A stretch of DNA of 64,000 bases, from the NCBI GenBank assembly GCA_963971535.1, contig OZ020594.1, positions 117,463,127-117,527,126 of the forward strand. The letters are read 5' to 3'. The stretch's first letter is position 1, and the number at the start of each line of letters is the position of its first letter. This document shows, one piece after another, positions 55,435-64,000 of the stretch. The notes below the pieces were generated by a model. The model did no database searches, was not told where the DNA came from, and saw only the letters and a list, made by a program, of their open reading frames with translations. Made by a program: the position numbers and the translations under genes. This DNA is from Notolepis coatsorum. Its lineage: Eukaryota > Chordata > Actinopteri > Aulopiformes > Paralepididae.

Positions 55435-56172
55435 CTAGAAGGCACTTACCTGTATTATCTGTGCAGGGATGTTATGTAATGTTACATCATTATGGTTCTC
55501 TTTCTTTTTGAATGGACGAGAGATCGCATCCACCTCTCTCCTTTCCTCTGTGTGTGTAACGCCGCCCCGCATCACAGTCTGTTGCTGCTTCACCGTTTCC
55601 TGCTGTTTCACTTGACTGATAGCCTTGTTCAATGTCATGTCAGCGTCTAGCTGCAGTTTCTCTGAAAGGGCCAGGTCTTTTATCCCGACAATAATGCGAT
55701 CCCGGATTAACTCCTGCCTCAACACCCCAAAGTTACAGTGTTCTGCGAGTTTATGCACTGCCGTTATGAAGCTATCCGCGGCTTCCCCTGGCTCTTGTTT
55801 ACGTACATTAAACTGCGCACGCTCGAATATGACGTTATGTCGCCCTACGAAATGTTCTTCCAAACACGTAACCACAGTTGCATATACGAGCCTTTCCTGT
55901 GCACTCAGCTGAGTAGCATTTAGAATGTCCTCCGCTTCATCTCCCATGAAGTATATCAGCGTATTGACTTGGAAAGCCTCTCCCTTCCTATCCAGTCCCG
56001 ATGCGACGCGATATCTGTCAAACCTCCGGATCCATCTCGGCCAGTTCTTGCCGTCTGTGCAGTCAAACTTCTCCGGTGCGCTGACATGGAAACTGTCCGT
56101 CTGCGCGCGACCTGCTGCCGGTGCTGGTGGCGCCGCCCTTGCTGCCGCTGGTGCCCCTTCGCCGTCCGACAT
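55435..56172 (-). CDS. Ty3/gypsy-type Gag, open frame, element truncated
   Basis: A 245-codon open frame on the minus strand begins MSDGEGAPAAARAAPPAPAA. It carries FHVSAPEKFDCTDGKNWPRW, then IRRFDRYRVASGLDRK, LIYFMGDEAEDIL, FVGRHNVIFERAQFNVRKQE and RDRIIVGIKDLALSEKLQLD. This order is that of the capsid-domain Gag of fish Ty3/gypsy retrotransposons, which forms the particle around the element RNA. No zinc knuckle follows and protease, RT and integrase are absent: the frame ends in unrelated residues (QVSAF) at 55435. The start at 56172 has an ATG after a leader typical for these elements. The frame is undisturbed, so the copy may be fairly young or selected, but the element is incomplete. Confidence 0.85.
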   Translation of the reverse strand: MSDGEGAPAAARAAPPAPAAGRAQTDSFHVSAPEKFDCTDGKNWPRWIRRFDRYRVASGLDRKGEAFQVNTLIYFMGDEAEDILNATQLSAQERLVYATVVTCLEEHFVGRHNVIFERAQFNVRKQEPGEAADSFITAVHKLAEHCNFGVLRQELIRDRIIVGIKDLALSEKLQLDADMTLNKAISQVKQQETVKQQQTVMRGGVTHTEERREVDAISRPFKKKENHNDVTLHNIPAQIIQVSAF

Positions 56173-56440
56173 AGTTAGCTAACGTTAGCTGTTGTGCTAT
56201 CTCTTGTAATAGCCTGTAATATCTCTCTCGCCGCTTGACCAGTCTCTCCTCTTCGTCTCCTAGGTAACGGGTTAACCCTTCTGACATGGGTTGAACACTT
56301 CAGACACCATGTGGTAAAGCTTAGGTGGTGTTTCATATAAGGACTCAGACAGCGTGGCCATTTCAAGTAACGTCTTTATTCATCTAACACAACTGCGCCT
56401 GCGCCACGCCTTACAGCAACAGCTATGGATGCCCGTAAGG
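56173..56440 (-). other. gypsy leader and probable 5' LTR end
   Basis: Reading the minus strand, 'ctttaccaca' is followed at about 56310 by TGGTGTCTGAAGTG, which looks like a primer-binding site. Upstream is a TATATGA-like box (56340) and an AATAAAG signal (about 56372). The LTR start was not located. A phrase like the LTR edge (ttgtggtaaagcc) recurs at 55365. Confidence 0.5.
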
Positions 56441-56576
56441 GACATCCACTACAAACATCACCACCCTATACAAACCTAATACAAATAAAAATAAAACGTA
56501 AACACAAACAAAAGAAATTAAATACAATTCAAATCCTACCCCCCAAACCAATTGAAAACACAAACCCCAAAACCAA

Positions 56577-56985
56577 ATCCCACACCCCTTTACTGCCCCC
56601 TACCCAACCCCCCCCCCCCCCCCCCACCTCCAATGTACAGCCCTCACCCACCCACCCAACCCCACCCCACCCACCTAACCTCCTCCAATGTACAGTTTCT
56701 ACGCCAAATGTATATACACTCTTTTTCTGGACACTTTTGTATCACAAACAGTACTGTATTTGCAAATCTGATACGTCATAAATGTATAGATGTAGCAGTA
56801 CTGTCTATCTGTATGTCATGTATGTCATGTATGTTATGATGAATTGAAAATGGGGGACCCTGATGTAAACAAGACGAAAGTCTTTCTCTGGTCTGCATCC
56901 CCTTAACAATTGTATGTATTGAGATGTACTGTACTGTACCCATTCTGCAATCTATTAATAAACTTTTCAATCAATCAATCAAAAC
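56577..56985 (+). mobile_element. LINE family A 3' UTR and tail
   Basis: C-rich UTR 'cccccacctccaatgtacag', then the conserved LINE A tail to (CAAT)n at 56968-56983. Proline-rich frames across it are not genes. Confidence 0.88.
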
Positions 56986-57200
56986 AATCCACCCAACGTA
57001 AAATATGCACCCGCCCTCTCCCTCACCCGACCCCGCAAGACCCCCCTCTCCCTCTCATACTGAGCACAATGAAGCAGCACATGTTCAACTGTTTCCAGCT
57101 CCCCACAAAAAGGACAAGCCCCGGTCACGTGAATGCCACCTACAACGTAACTGTACAGAACTGCGTTTCCGCTGTTTCTCTGATTGGCCACTGACCCCAC
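56986..57200 (-). pseudogene. LINE C-terminal zinc-finger fragment, another family
   Basis: The minus strand encodes ACPFCGELETVEHVLLHCAQ and then YERERGVLRGRVRE, ending FTLGGLF. C-x2-C...EHVLLHC is the finger-like end of a non-LTR ORF2. Only this end is present. Confidence 0.7.
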
Positions 57201-57391
57201 GTGACCCTACCCTATTACACGCCCCCTTATCGACGTGTGTTATGCGACGCTGCACAGCTCTTTCGCTCGCAGAACAGCTGTTTCCGTATTTATAATATTG
57301 GAAACGCCGCGCTGTGACATGTACATGGGTACTCCACAAATCATGTAAAACCCAGATTCGGCTCAAACAAGGGACTAAACACGTTTCGCAA

Positions 57392-58818
57392 TTCAAGTTC
57401 AAGTTCTTTAATAGTTGTCATACAGAAGTACAGAATACTTTCATACAAAATGCTTCTTACTGTTACGCTCCAGAGACTGTGCTAGACAAGATAGTATCAA
57501 ATAACATAATAACATAATATAGCATGAATTTAGAAGAAGAAAATGAGGTCACAGTGTTCGGTATAGACATATGTACAATGTTCTGAGTTACCATATAATA
57601 TACAATACACAATACTATGCAGTGTACTAATGTACAGTACTATCTAGTGCAAAGCAGAAATGGGATGAGGTACAATTTTAGGTACAATTTACAGTAAGGT
57701 GTACGAGTTGTAGTGCAATCCTTCATCCATAAATATAAAGTGTGGGGAGTGGGTGCTACAGTGTGTTTGTTTAAAGTGGGTGTGTGCTATAAGTGTGTGG
57801 AGTGGGTGCTACAGTGTGTTTGTTTAAAGTGAGTGTGTGCGTGTGGATGTGTGTGCTATGTGCGTTTGGTGGTTGTTGTTGTGTAGTGTTCATTCATTGT
57901 TCGTTTAGCAGCCTGATGGCCTGGGGATAGAAGCTTCTTCTGAGTCTTTCTGTGCTCGCCTTGAGACTCCTGTATCGCTTGCCTGACCGCAGCAGTTCAA
58001 AGAGGCAGTTGTTCGGGTGACTGGAGTCTTTAATGATTCTCTTAGCCTTGCCCTTGCAACGCTTGTAGTAAATATTCTGGAGGGTGGGGAGCCCCCCTCC
58101 AATTGTGCGTTCGGCTGAACGTGTCACTCTTTGTAGTCTGCTTTGGTCTTGTGCAGTGCTATTCCCAAACCAGGAGGTGATGTTGCCGGTCAAGATGCTC
58201 TCTATTGTACATGAGTAGAAGTTCTTAAGGATCTTCTGGCTGACTTGGAACTTCCTTAGGCGCCTGAGGAAGTAGAGGCGTTGTCGTGCCTTCTTCACAA
58301 CACTGTTAATGTGTGTGGTCCATGTCAAGTCCTCGGATATGTAGGCTCCGAGGTACTTAAAGCTGTTGACTCTCTCAACCGGTGCCCCGTCGATGCTGAG
58401 GGGGCTGTAGTCCTTGACCCCCGACCTCCTGAAGTCCACAATCATCTCCTTTGTTTTGCTGACGTTCAGGGAGAGGCTGTTTTCCTGGCACCATCCCGCC
58501 AGGACCTTGACCTCTTCCAGGTAGGCCCTCTCGTCGTTGGCAGAGATCAGGCCCACCACCACTGTGTCGTCAGCAAATTTGACGATTGTATTGCTACTCC
58601 GCTGAGCCACACAGTCGTGTGTGTACAGGGAGTAGAGGAGGGGACTCAGAACACAGCCCTGGGGGGCCCCTATGTTGAGGGTGATGGATGAGGAGGTGCA
58701 GTTGCCTGCTCTCACCACCTGGGGTCTGCCAGTCAGGAAGTCCAAGACCCACTGGCAGAGGTCATAGCCCAAGCCCAGGTCCCTGAGCTTGGCTATGAGT
58801 ATGGAGGGGACTATGGTA
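57392..58818 (-). mobile_element. LINE family B insertion
   Basis: The 3' end has a TTGAAC-type hexamer repeat (seen as 'caagttcaagttc' at 57392), then a 3' UTR shared with 591-1010, then the RT frame. The 5' end is truncated near 58815. It lies inside LINE A codons, with ATT on both sides as a possible short duplication. Confidence 0.87.
57894..58772 (-). CDS. LINE family B reverse transcriptase, C-terminal part, open frame
   Basis: A 292-codon frame without stops: [17 protein letters not shown], then [20 protein letters not shown] (RT motif with APQG), [15 protein letters not shown] (catalytic F-A-D-D), [28 protein letters not shown] and [18 protein letters not shown] to the natural stop. 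It copies element RNA at the nick in target-primed reverse transcription. The N-terminal RT fingers and endonuclease are missing through 5' truncation, so it cannot act alone. The undamaged frame implies a recent insertion. It is of the jockey/CR1/L2/Rex group; I do not assign the clade. Confidence 0.9.
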   Translation of the reverse strand: MGYDLCQWVLDFLTGRPQVVRAGNCTSSSITLNIGAPQGCVLSPLLYSLYTHDCVAQRSSNTIVKFADDTVVVGLISANDERAYLEEVKVLAGWCQENSLSLNVSKTKEMIVDFRRSGVKDYSPLSIDGAPVERVNSFKYLGAYISEDLTWTTHINSVVKKARQRLYFLRRLRKFQVSQKILKNFYSCTIESILTGNITSWFGNSTAQDQSRLQRVTRSAERTIGGGLPTLQNIYYKRCKGKAKRIIKDSSHPNNCLFELLRSGKRYRSLKASTERLRRSFYPQAIRLLNEQ

Positions 58819-59075
58819 TTGCCACAACAATGTGGAACGCCCTACCCAAAGCTGTAAAGGAATGTAAATCACTACCCACCTTCAAAAACACTCTCAAAGA
58901 ACACCTACGGGAGACTGCAATTCAAAACTGGCCCCTACAAATGTCCTAACCCAGTTGTACAATAAAGACCAAGCATGGCTTTGTCAGTATTCCAATGTAC
59001 AGCCCCACCCAACCCCACCCCACCTACCCAACCTCCTCCAATGTACAGTTTCCATGTCAAATGTTAATTAATTTT

Positions 59076-59279
59076 AATCTGTGAAGAACCTCTACTGTCT
59101 TTAACTATGAACAAACACAACACTCTAACTTACCATCTTTAGATAATAAAGTACTCAACCTCTACTGTCTAAAAATAAAAGTAAATTAACGACTGATGGC
59201 TGTTTGTTGTAGAGGGCGCGGTGGCAGACTTTGTCTGATACAGAATGCAGGAAATTAAGTCTATGTAACAAAAGAAATC
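59076..59279. other. short unrecognised stretch
   Basis: AT-rich; the phrase 'aacctctactgtct' occurs twice (59087, 59157). No gene. Confidence 0.4.
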
Positions 59280-59365
59280 CTGATTATACGTGCCCCATGT
59301 AAAATATGCCCAGTACAACTACAGTCTGACACTATTGACCACTAGGAGCTGCCCAGTACAACCAG

Positions 59366-60293
59366 CATAGGCGGCGCGTATAAAAGGCCAGGGGAGGCTA
59401 TGCCGACCCAGTCTGCGCATTATTATAGGCAGCCTAGGCTACGATATTGTGTGCGTGTGGGCTGCTGCAGCCCGGTGGTGACAATACGCAAAGGGTCGGC
59501 CAACCAAGGTGTCAATGGCAGTAGGTGTGGTGGCCGTTTAACATTCCAGACTGCGGGCAGTAACCAATCACGCCGCATCACCAAACTAACCGATGCCAGT
59601 CTGGTCTTCAAAACCCTCCAAGGTCTAGCCCCACCACCACTTTCCGATTGTTCACCTCCAGGTTCGCGTGTAGTCTTTTACCAACAAACTTGCAGTTCCG
59701 CGTTCGGGTTCAGAACTGTTGTACCGGGTGGCGTCTATTCGCATCCTAACACTAATTTCCATTAAGGACAAGTACATTTAGCAAATCAGCCCTCTCCGTG
59801 AGAGCTGCCAAGACCTGGAACTCCATTCCAAGTTACATGCCGCCTGGGCATAACACTGGATCACCTGAGGCCAAGGGCTTGCTCTACGAGGGCATGATGA
59901 GACTGAGTCAGAGTTAATCAAACCGTGGAAACTTTTTAGAGCTACTATGTACATTGTTTTCAAAGCATGATGAGATCCAAATTATGGAAAACGTTTCCTT
60001 CATTGCCGTCGGCACCGCAACTTGTGAACGGCCTTTCCCAATGAGGCGCATCCGAAACTTTTGCTGCATTAAGGTAAGACAATGGTTAATCATATTGGAT
60101 GCCTTCATTTGAACAATTAATTTGCACTATATGAAATGAGTGGGGCTCGCTGTAGTAGCCTAGATGTGGGTGTGACATCAGAACCTGGACAGCACCGTTT
60201 GCGTGCAAGCAAAAAAGAAAAATGTTGCGCGCTACGCGCGAGTTTCATCCGATCTATAGCCTACCCTAATGTCCAGCTCACCCGCCGCCTATG
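59366..60293. mobile_element. hAT element (CATAGGCGGCG ends) with 8-bp TSD
   Basis: Ends CATAGGCGGCGCG and CGCCGCCTATG, octamer ACAACCAG at 59358-59365 and 60294-60301. It contains the end of a transposase (59986-60078) and other short coding-like scraps (59560-59660). Confidence 0.9.
59986..60078 (+). pseudogene. hAT dimerisation-domain fragment
   Basis: About 30 codons reading ENVSFIAVGTATCERPFPMR and RIRNFCCIK. The pattern 'T-A-x-C-E-R-x-F-S-x-M-R-R-I-K/R' is the hallmark of the hAT C-terminal dimerisation region; a serine after the phenylalanine is replaced by proline. The rest of the transposase is missing. Confidence 0.75.
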
Positions 60294-60760
60294 ACAACCA
60301 GTCTGATACTATTGACCACTAGAAGCTGCCCAGTACAACCAGTCTAACACTGTTGACCACTAGAAGCTGCCCAGTACAACCAGTCTGACACTGTTGACCA
60401 CTAGGAACTGCCCAGTACAACCACAGTCTGACACTATTGACCAGTAGGAGCTGCCCAGTACAACCAGTCTGACACTATTGACCACTAGGAGCTGCCCAGT
60501 ACAACCAGTCTAACACTGTTGACCACTAGAAGCTGCCCAGTACAACCAGTCTGACCCTGTTGACCACTAGGAGCTGCCCAGTACAGTCAGTCTGACACTG
60601 TTGATCACTAGAAGCTGCCCAGTACAGTCAGTCTGACACTGTTGACCACTAGAAGCTGCCCAGTACAACCAGTCTGACACTGTTGACCACTAGGAGCTGC
60701 CCAGTACAACCAGTCTGACACTGTTGACCACTAGGAGCTGCCCAGTACAACCAGTCTAAT

Positions 60761-61268
60761 ATAACCAATGCGTTGTGTACTTTTTTAATTGAACGACAGA
60801 CACTTGCTCCACGGTCTTGGGTGGTTTATTCTGGTAACACACAAAAGATCCTGGTTAGACAGGTTATGTGGTCGGCTCATCAGACCCCTCGAACACCGTT
60901 CACTACAGAAGAATTGGGAATAATTAGCCTACTAACATGTGGGCTAGTTATATACATTTTCGACACAATCTCATTTAGGAATGTTATGTTCATTCTGGGT
61001 GTACATCTGTGAACCTACCATGGGCTGCTTCCTCATGTAATGGTGCCACGCTAACGTGAACACTTGGGTTGAAGCCCACAAGGAAACGCCCACCAACCAA
61101 TAAGAATCCCTAGAACCATTAAGTGCCATGCTATTGGGTCTTAGTTACCTTGACAAGTGGAATCACAATAAACTCTGTTACATTCCCCCCTGCTCAGGGA
61201 CGCAGGAAGGGGGGGGGGGGGGGGGGGGTGCGGGGGGAGCTGCAGCACCCCCTCTCAATTATTGCAAA

Positions 61269-61328
<60 letters not shown>

Positions 61329-61395
61329 TGGCAGTATTTATATATTTGTATATACTGTAACTGTATAACTGTAACACTGTATAAAGTTTATCCTG
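60761..61395. other. unrecognised sequence with simple repeats
   Basis: Includes a G-run at 61210-61228, a (TA)n microsatellite at 61268-61319 and T-run. The phrase 'aataaactctgttaca' then TTCCCCC at 61167-61190 looks like the end of an LTR, but no partner is present. No gene. Confidence 0.45.
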
Positions 61396-61490
61396 CTCAA
61401 AGCACGTCACCATTTTAATATTGTGTGTATTGAGCCTTACTGTATTGTAGCCATTCTCCAATCTGTTAAATAAAGTTTTCATTCATTCAT
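61396..61490 (+). mobile_element. LINE family A tail
   Basis: 'attgtgtgtattgagcc' through GTTAAATAAAGTTTTC to (ATTC)n at 61480-61490. Confidence 0.82.
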
Positions 61491-61707
61491 TACACTACTG
61501 TATGTACACAATCATACGTGTAAAACCGAGTAGATTTTCGAGTGATGACAGACTGTCACAGACTGATTGAATGACAGGTGAAACAACTAATTGTATTCAC
61601 CTCCCGTCTTCCGCCCTTCCCACGCGCCACGAACCACTGAGCTACTGTGATACAGTGCTTGCGCAGTCAGTAGATTTTAGCTAGTAGTCAGACTTTGCTA
61701 GCACAGA

Positions 61708-62345
61708 ATGTCTCACTCGCAGAAAAGAAAAATATCAGATTTATTTTCGAAACGTCCCGCCGGTCCCAGTGACAGTCCCACTAAATCTGATAAACGTCAG
61801 AGAGAGACAGAGACGACAGGTTCAGCCTCAGCATCAGGTATTGAAGAGTTAACTGAGTCTGTTCCCCTATACCCCCCCTCGGGCGCCAGGGGCTTCCACT
61901 GAGGGGTGATGCAAATAGGGATGGGGTGTTATGGCAGCTCATGATGGAAAGAGTGCGCACCGAGTCTGATCCCGAGTTGAAGAATTGGCTCCAAAAGAGA
62001 GACAACTGGATGTCCAACAACATCCAAAACGAAATCTTACAGCTGCTTGCCCATGATATTCAGCGACAAATTAGAGGCAAAGCATCCAAAAGCCCAATCT
62101 TTGGCTTGAGCGCTGACGGAACCACTGATGTCACTCACTGGAAAAGAACAATTCTCATGTAATATACAGTTCGCCGATGACAACTTGGAAGCTCAGAACT
62201 TCTTTTGGGGTTTTTACAATGCCCGGCCCAGACACAACAGCCGAGACGCTGTTTTTGTGTATAAAATACTTTTACGCCTCGACCTGCCCATGGAGAGGCT
62301 GATAGGATACTGTTTTGACGGGGCCAGCAACATGTCTGGGGGGTA
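61708..62345 (+). pseudogene. hAT transposase (ZMYM-like, DUF4371 type), broken
   Basis: ATG at 61708 opens MSHSQKRKISDLFSKRPAGP and runs to a stop at 61902. After a frame change, 61926-62160 encodes DPELKNWLQKRDNW, NIQNEILQLLAHDIQRQI and FGLSADGTTDVTHWKR (D of the catalytic core in ADGT). Then 62150-62345 in a third frame reads IQFADDNLEAQNFFWGFYN, VYKILLRLDLPMERLIGYCF and DGASNMSGG. The D-G-T...D-G-A-S-N-M-S-G order matches fish ZMYM1-like hAT transposases. The gene is cut after SGG by a hAT end at 62356, and the C-terminal half is absent. Confidence 0.85.
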
Positions 62346-62355
62346 CAGGCTAGAC

Positions 62356-63200
62356 CAGGGGTTCCCAAACTTTTCAGGCCGCGACCCAAAAAAAACGGTG
62401 TCAGAGAGCCCCACTATTATAGGAGGTAAAAAAAAATTATTTTAAATGGAAATGTATGGTTGAAACATGCAAACGTTCAAACGCACACACACTAATAAGC
62501 ATTGGAGGCTTTTAATCAGGGCCGGACTGGGGAAATCATTCAGGCCAGGAAATATAGCCCCAGTCAGGCCACTTTTTAAGCAGGGGGTCTGGGGGTCCCC
62601 CACCAGGAATTTTTTTGTTACAAAGACTTCATTTCCTGCATTCTGGTGCAGGCATTTTTTTTATTTGTACCCTTTAAATGCCAGTGTTTGTGATGGCATC
62701 ACAACTTATTGTTAAAAAACAGGCTAGCAACAACACAGATTTTTATGGATTTTCAGTTTTTTGTAATTGATAAATACAATATTTTATTCAACTTCAGCCC
62801 TGATCATAACACCACATATTCATTTTATAATTCTAACCCTTTAAATGCCAGTGTGTGTGATGGCATATATTTGCAATATATCAAATGCAAAGTACATTTT
62901 TCTGGGGGGGATTATTACAGGCTAGCATGTGTCAATGATTAGCAGTTTTTCGTAAGGATCCCGCCTCCACCAATCACATGCGGCTCCCTTTGTGTGTGTG
63001 TGAGAGCAAGAGAGAGAGAGAGAGAGAGAGATAGTTCTCCAACTTGTGTGAGTTGCAGTGATCTCCTGGTTGTTCCCCACCTAGGTTATCTAACTATTGC
63101 GCTGGTGCAAATAGAAACACTGGCCTGGCCTGCTTCTAAGTTCAGTGGCTTGACCGCAAAAAAAAAAAAAAAAAATCATCTGGCGACCCCCCAGCACCCC
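62356..63200. mobile_element. stacked truncated hAT ends
   Basis: At 62356 CCAGGGGTTCCCAAACTTTT opens one hAT-style element, and its interior phrase 'catctggcgaccccc' appears at 63177. Between them CAGGGCCGGACTGGG (62518) opens another. Partial direct repeats of 'tttaaatgccagtgt' stand at 62676 and 62830. The right ends are not in the window. (GA)n at 63009-63030. Confidence 0.6.
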
Positions 63201-63224
63201 CTGCCGTTTTATAGTTCCCGCGTG

Positions 63225-63950
63225 CCTGCCCCTGCTGAATTCCACTTGCCCACACACTCCCAACAGAAAAGGAAAGAAAACTGCAAATGGTCCAAAATTC
63301 AGCCGCCCGCCTCCTCACTAACACCCGGTCCCGCGAACACATCACTCCAGTCCTCCACTCCCTCCACTGGCTCCCGATCAAACACCGCATTAACTTTAAA
63401 ACACTACTCCTCACCTTCAAAGCCCTCCACAGCCTGGCCCCCCCCCCTACCTGACTGATCTCCTTCTCCCCTACCGCCCCACCCGTTCCCTCCGGTCCTC
63501 CTCCACTGCCTCCCTCACTGTCCCGACATCCAAGCTTAAACACTTCGGAGTTCGGGCCTTCTCTCGCACTGCACCCCGACTCTGGAACTCCCTCCCCCAG
63601 TCCATCAGAGACTCCCCTACACTCTCCACCTTCAAAGCTCGCCTCAAAACCCACCTGTTCTCCCTTGCCTTCAACCCCCCCACCCCTAAACCCCCCCCTC
63701 CCCTCCAACCTAATTGATATGTCTCCAGTCTTTTTTTCTTTTTTTTTTTTTCTTTTTTTTTGTGCCATCAGGCTGTCTCCCCCGTTCCCCCCATGGTCTC
63801 ATGTTCCTTTTGTTTTTGTTTCTTTGTTGTTTTGTTTTTGTTTCTTTGTTTTCGTTTCTTTGTTTGTACCCCTGCTCCCCACTACTGTCAGCGACTTCAG
63901 GTTATTGAGAAGCGCTATATAAATTAAATGAATTATTATTATTATGATAA
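63225..63950 (+). pseudogene. LINE family G ORF2 C-terminus and 3' end
   Basis: The plus strand encodes LQMVQNSAARLLTNTRSREH, then ITPVLHSLHWLPIKHRINFK and TLLLTFKALHSLAPP. A run of nine Cs near 63440 shifts the frame, after which RAFSRTAPRLWNSLPQSIRD and FKARLKTHLFS follow in another frame. This is the common C-terminal region of fish L2-like LINEs. The 3' UTR ends 'agcgctatataaattaaatg' plus (ATT)n at 63930-63945. The RT core is missing. Confidence 0.87.
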
Positions 63951-64000
63951 CAAATAAAACAGAAATACCCTGAACCCCAACTGGGTGAAAAATTCAAACT

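Larger units (their letters stand above)
57312..59075 (+). mobile_element. LINE family A copy split by LINE B
   Basis: Plus-strand LINE A codons run from 'gacatgtacatgggtac' to 'acgtttcgcaatt' (57391) and resume at 58819 with 'attgccacaacaatgtgg', matching the continuous copy at 14900-14840 in reverse. The 3' UTR ends near 59075 without its CAAT tail. Confidence 0.87.
59280..60760. repeat. 41-bp minisatellite, split by a hAT
   Basis: Units TCTGACACTGTTGACCACTA + GGAGCTGCCCAGTACAACCAG repeat about eleven times at 60302-60755, with at least one more unit at 59322-59365 to the left of the hAT. Variant positions (aag/gag, aacc/gtca) suggest local amplification. Confidence 0.92.

Noticed and set aside
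60302-60755. CRISPR-like array (41-bp units)
   Set aside because: Contiguous minisatellite without unique spacers.
61268-61319. Regulatory TATA cluster
   Set aside because: A plain (TA)n microsatellite next to G- and T-runs.
63142-63768. 208-codon minus frame
   Set aside because: Shadow of the LINE G ORF2 end, which reads convincingly on the plus strand.

Overview
The window reads as nuclear DNA of a ray-finned (teleost-type) fish. It holds no bacterial-style operons. It is an almost continuous mosaic of vertebrate/teleost transposable elements: several LINE families, tRNA-derived SINEs, many hAT elements with 8-bp target-site duplications (TSDs), Harbinger and TTAA-targeting DNA elements, DIRS tyrosine-recombinase retrotransposons, and a Ty3/gypsy gag. 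Intron-exon structures can be read at two places. Species cannot be told from the sequence.

Layout. 0.6-1.2 kb: 3' tail of a LINE. 1.4-2.1 kb: a tRNA-derived SINE carrying two long hairpins. 3.6-6.1 kb (minus): broken DIRS element with recombinase, RNase H and RT remnants. 7.7-9.1 kb: hAT element with exact TSD. 10.2-13.4 kb (minus): the best protein-coding gene, three exons whose phases join exactly into a zinc-finger plus tyrosine-recombinase (Crypton-like) protein. 13.8-15.7 kb: LINE family A with a hAT MITE in its 3' UTR. 17.4-18.2 kb: hAT MITE. 19.0-24.6 kb: LINE family D, split by a hAT element and a Harbinger element and containing a 40-bp minisatellite made from its own coding sequence. 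24.7-26.2 kb: TTAA-type MITE split by a hAT. 26.45-35.44 kb: a DIRS element with inverted ends, internal complementary region and gag but no visible RT or recombinase, sitting precisely inside a LINE reading frame and itself loaded with three later insertions. 35.5-38.2 kb: two SINEs and MITE pieces. 40.3-43.8 kb: a SINE split by a 3.0-kb complete foldback element. 44.17-44.32 kb: an isolated probable host exon. 46.6-51.4 kb: a nest of at least five insertion levels. 51.7-52.9 kb: 38-bp minisatellite split by a hAT MITE. 53.3-55.3 kb: compound palindromic region. 55.4-56.2 kb: gypsy gag. 56.6-59.1 kb: LINE A split by LINE B with an open RT frame. 59.3-60.8 kb: 41-bp minisatellite split by a hAT. 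61.7-63.2 kb: broken hAT transposase with further insertions. 63.2-63.95 kb: LINE 3' end.

Genes do not cooperate in a pathway here. What unites the window is insertion history: later elements lie inside earlier ones, and many junctions can be read to the base through TSDs or rejoined reading frames. The items most worth follow-up are the spliced recombinase-like gene, the gag-only DIRS with its GTT junction, the 3.0-kb foldback in a SINE, and the repeated placement of hAT elements inside minisatellites.
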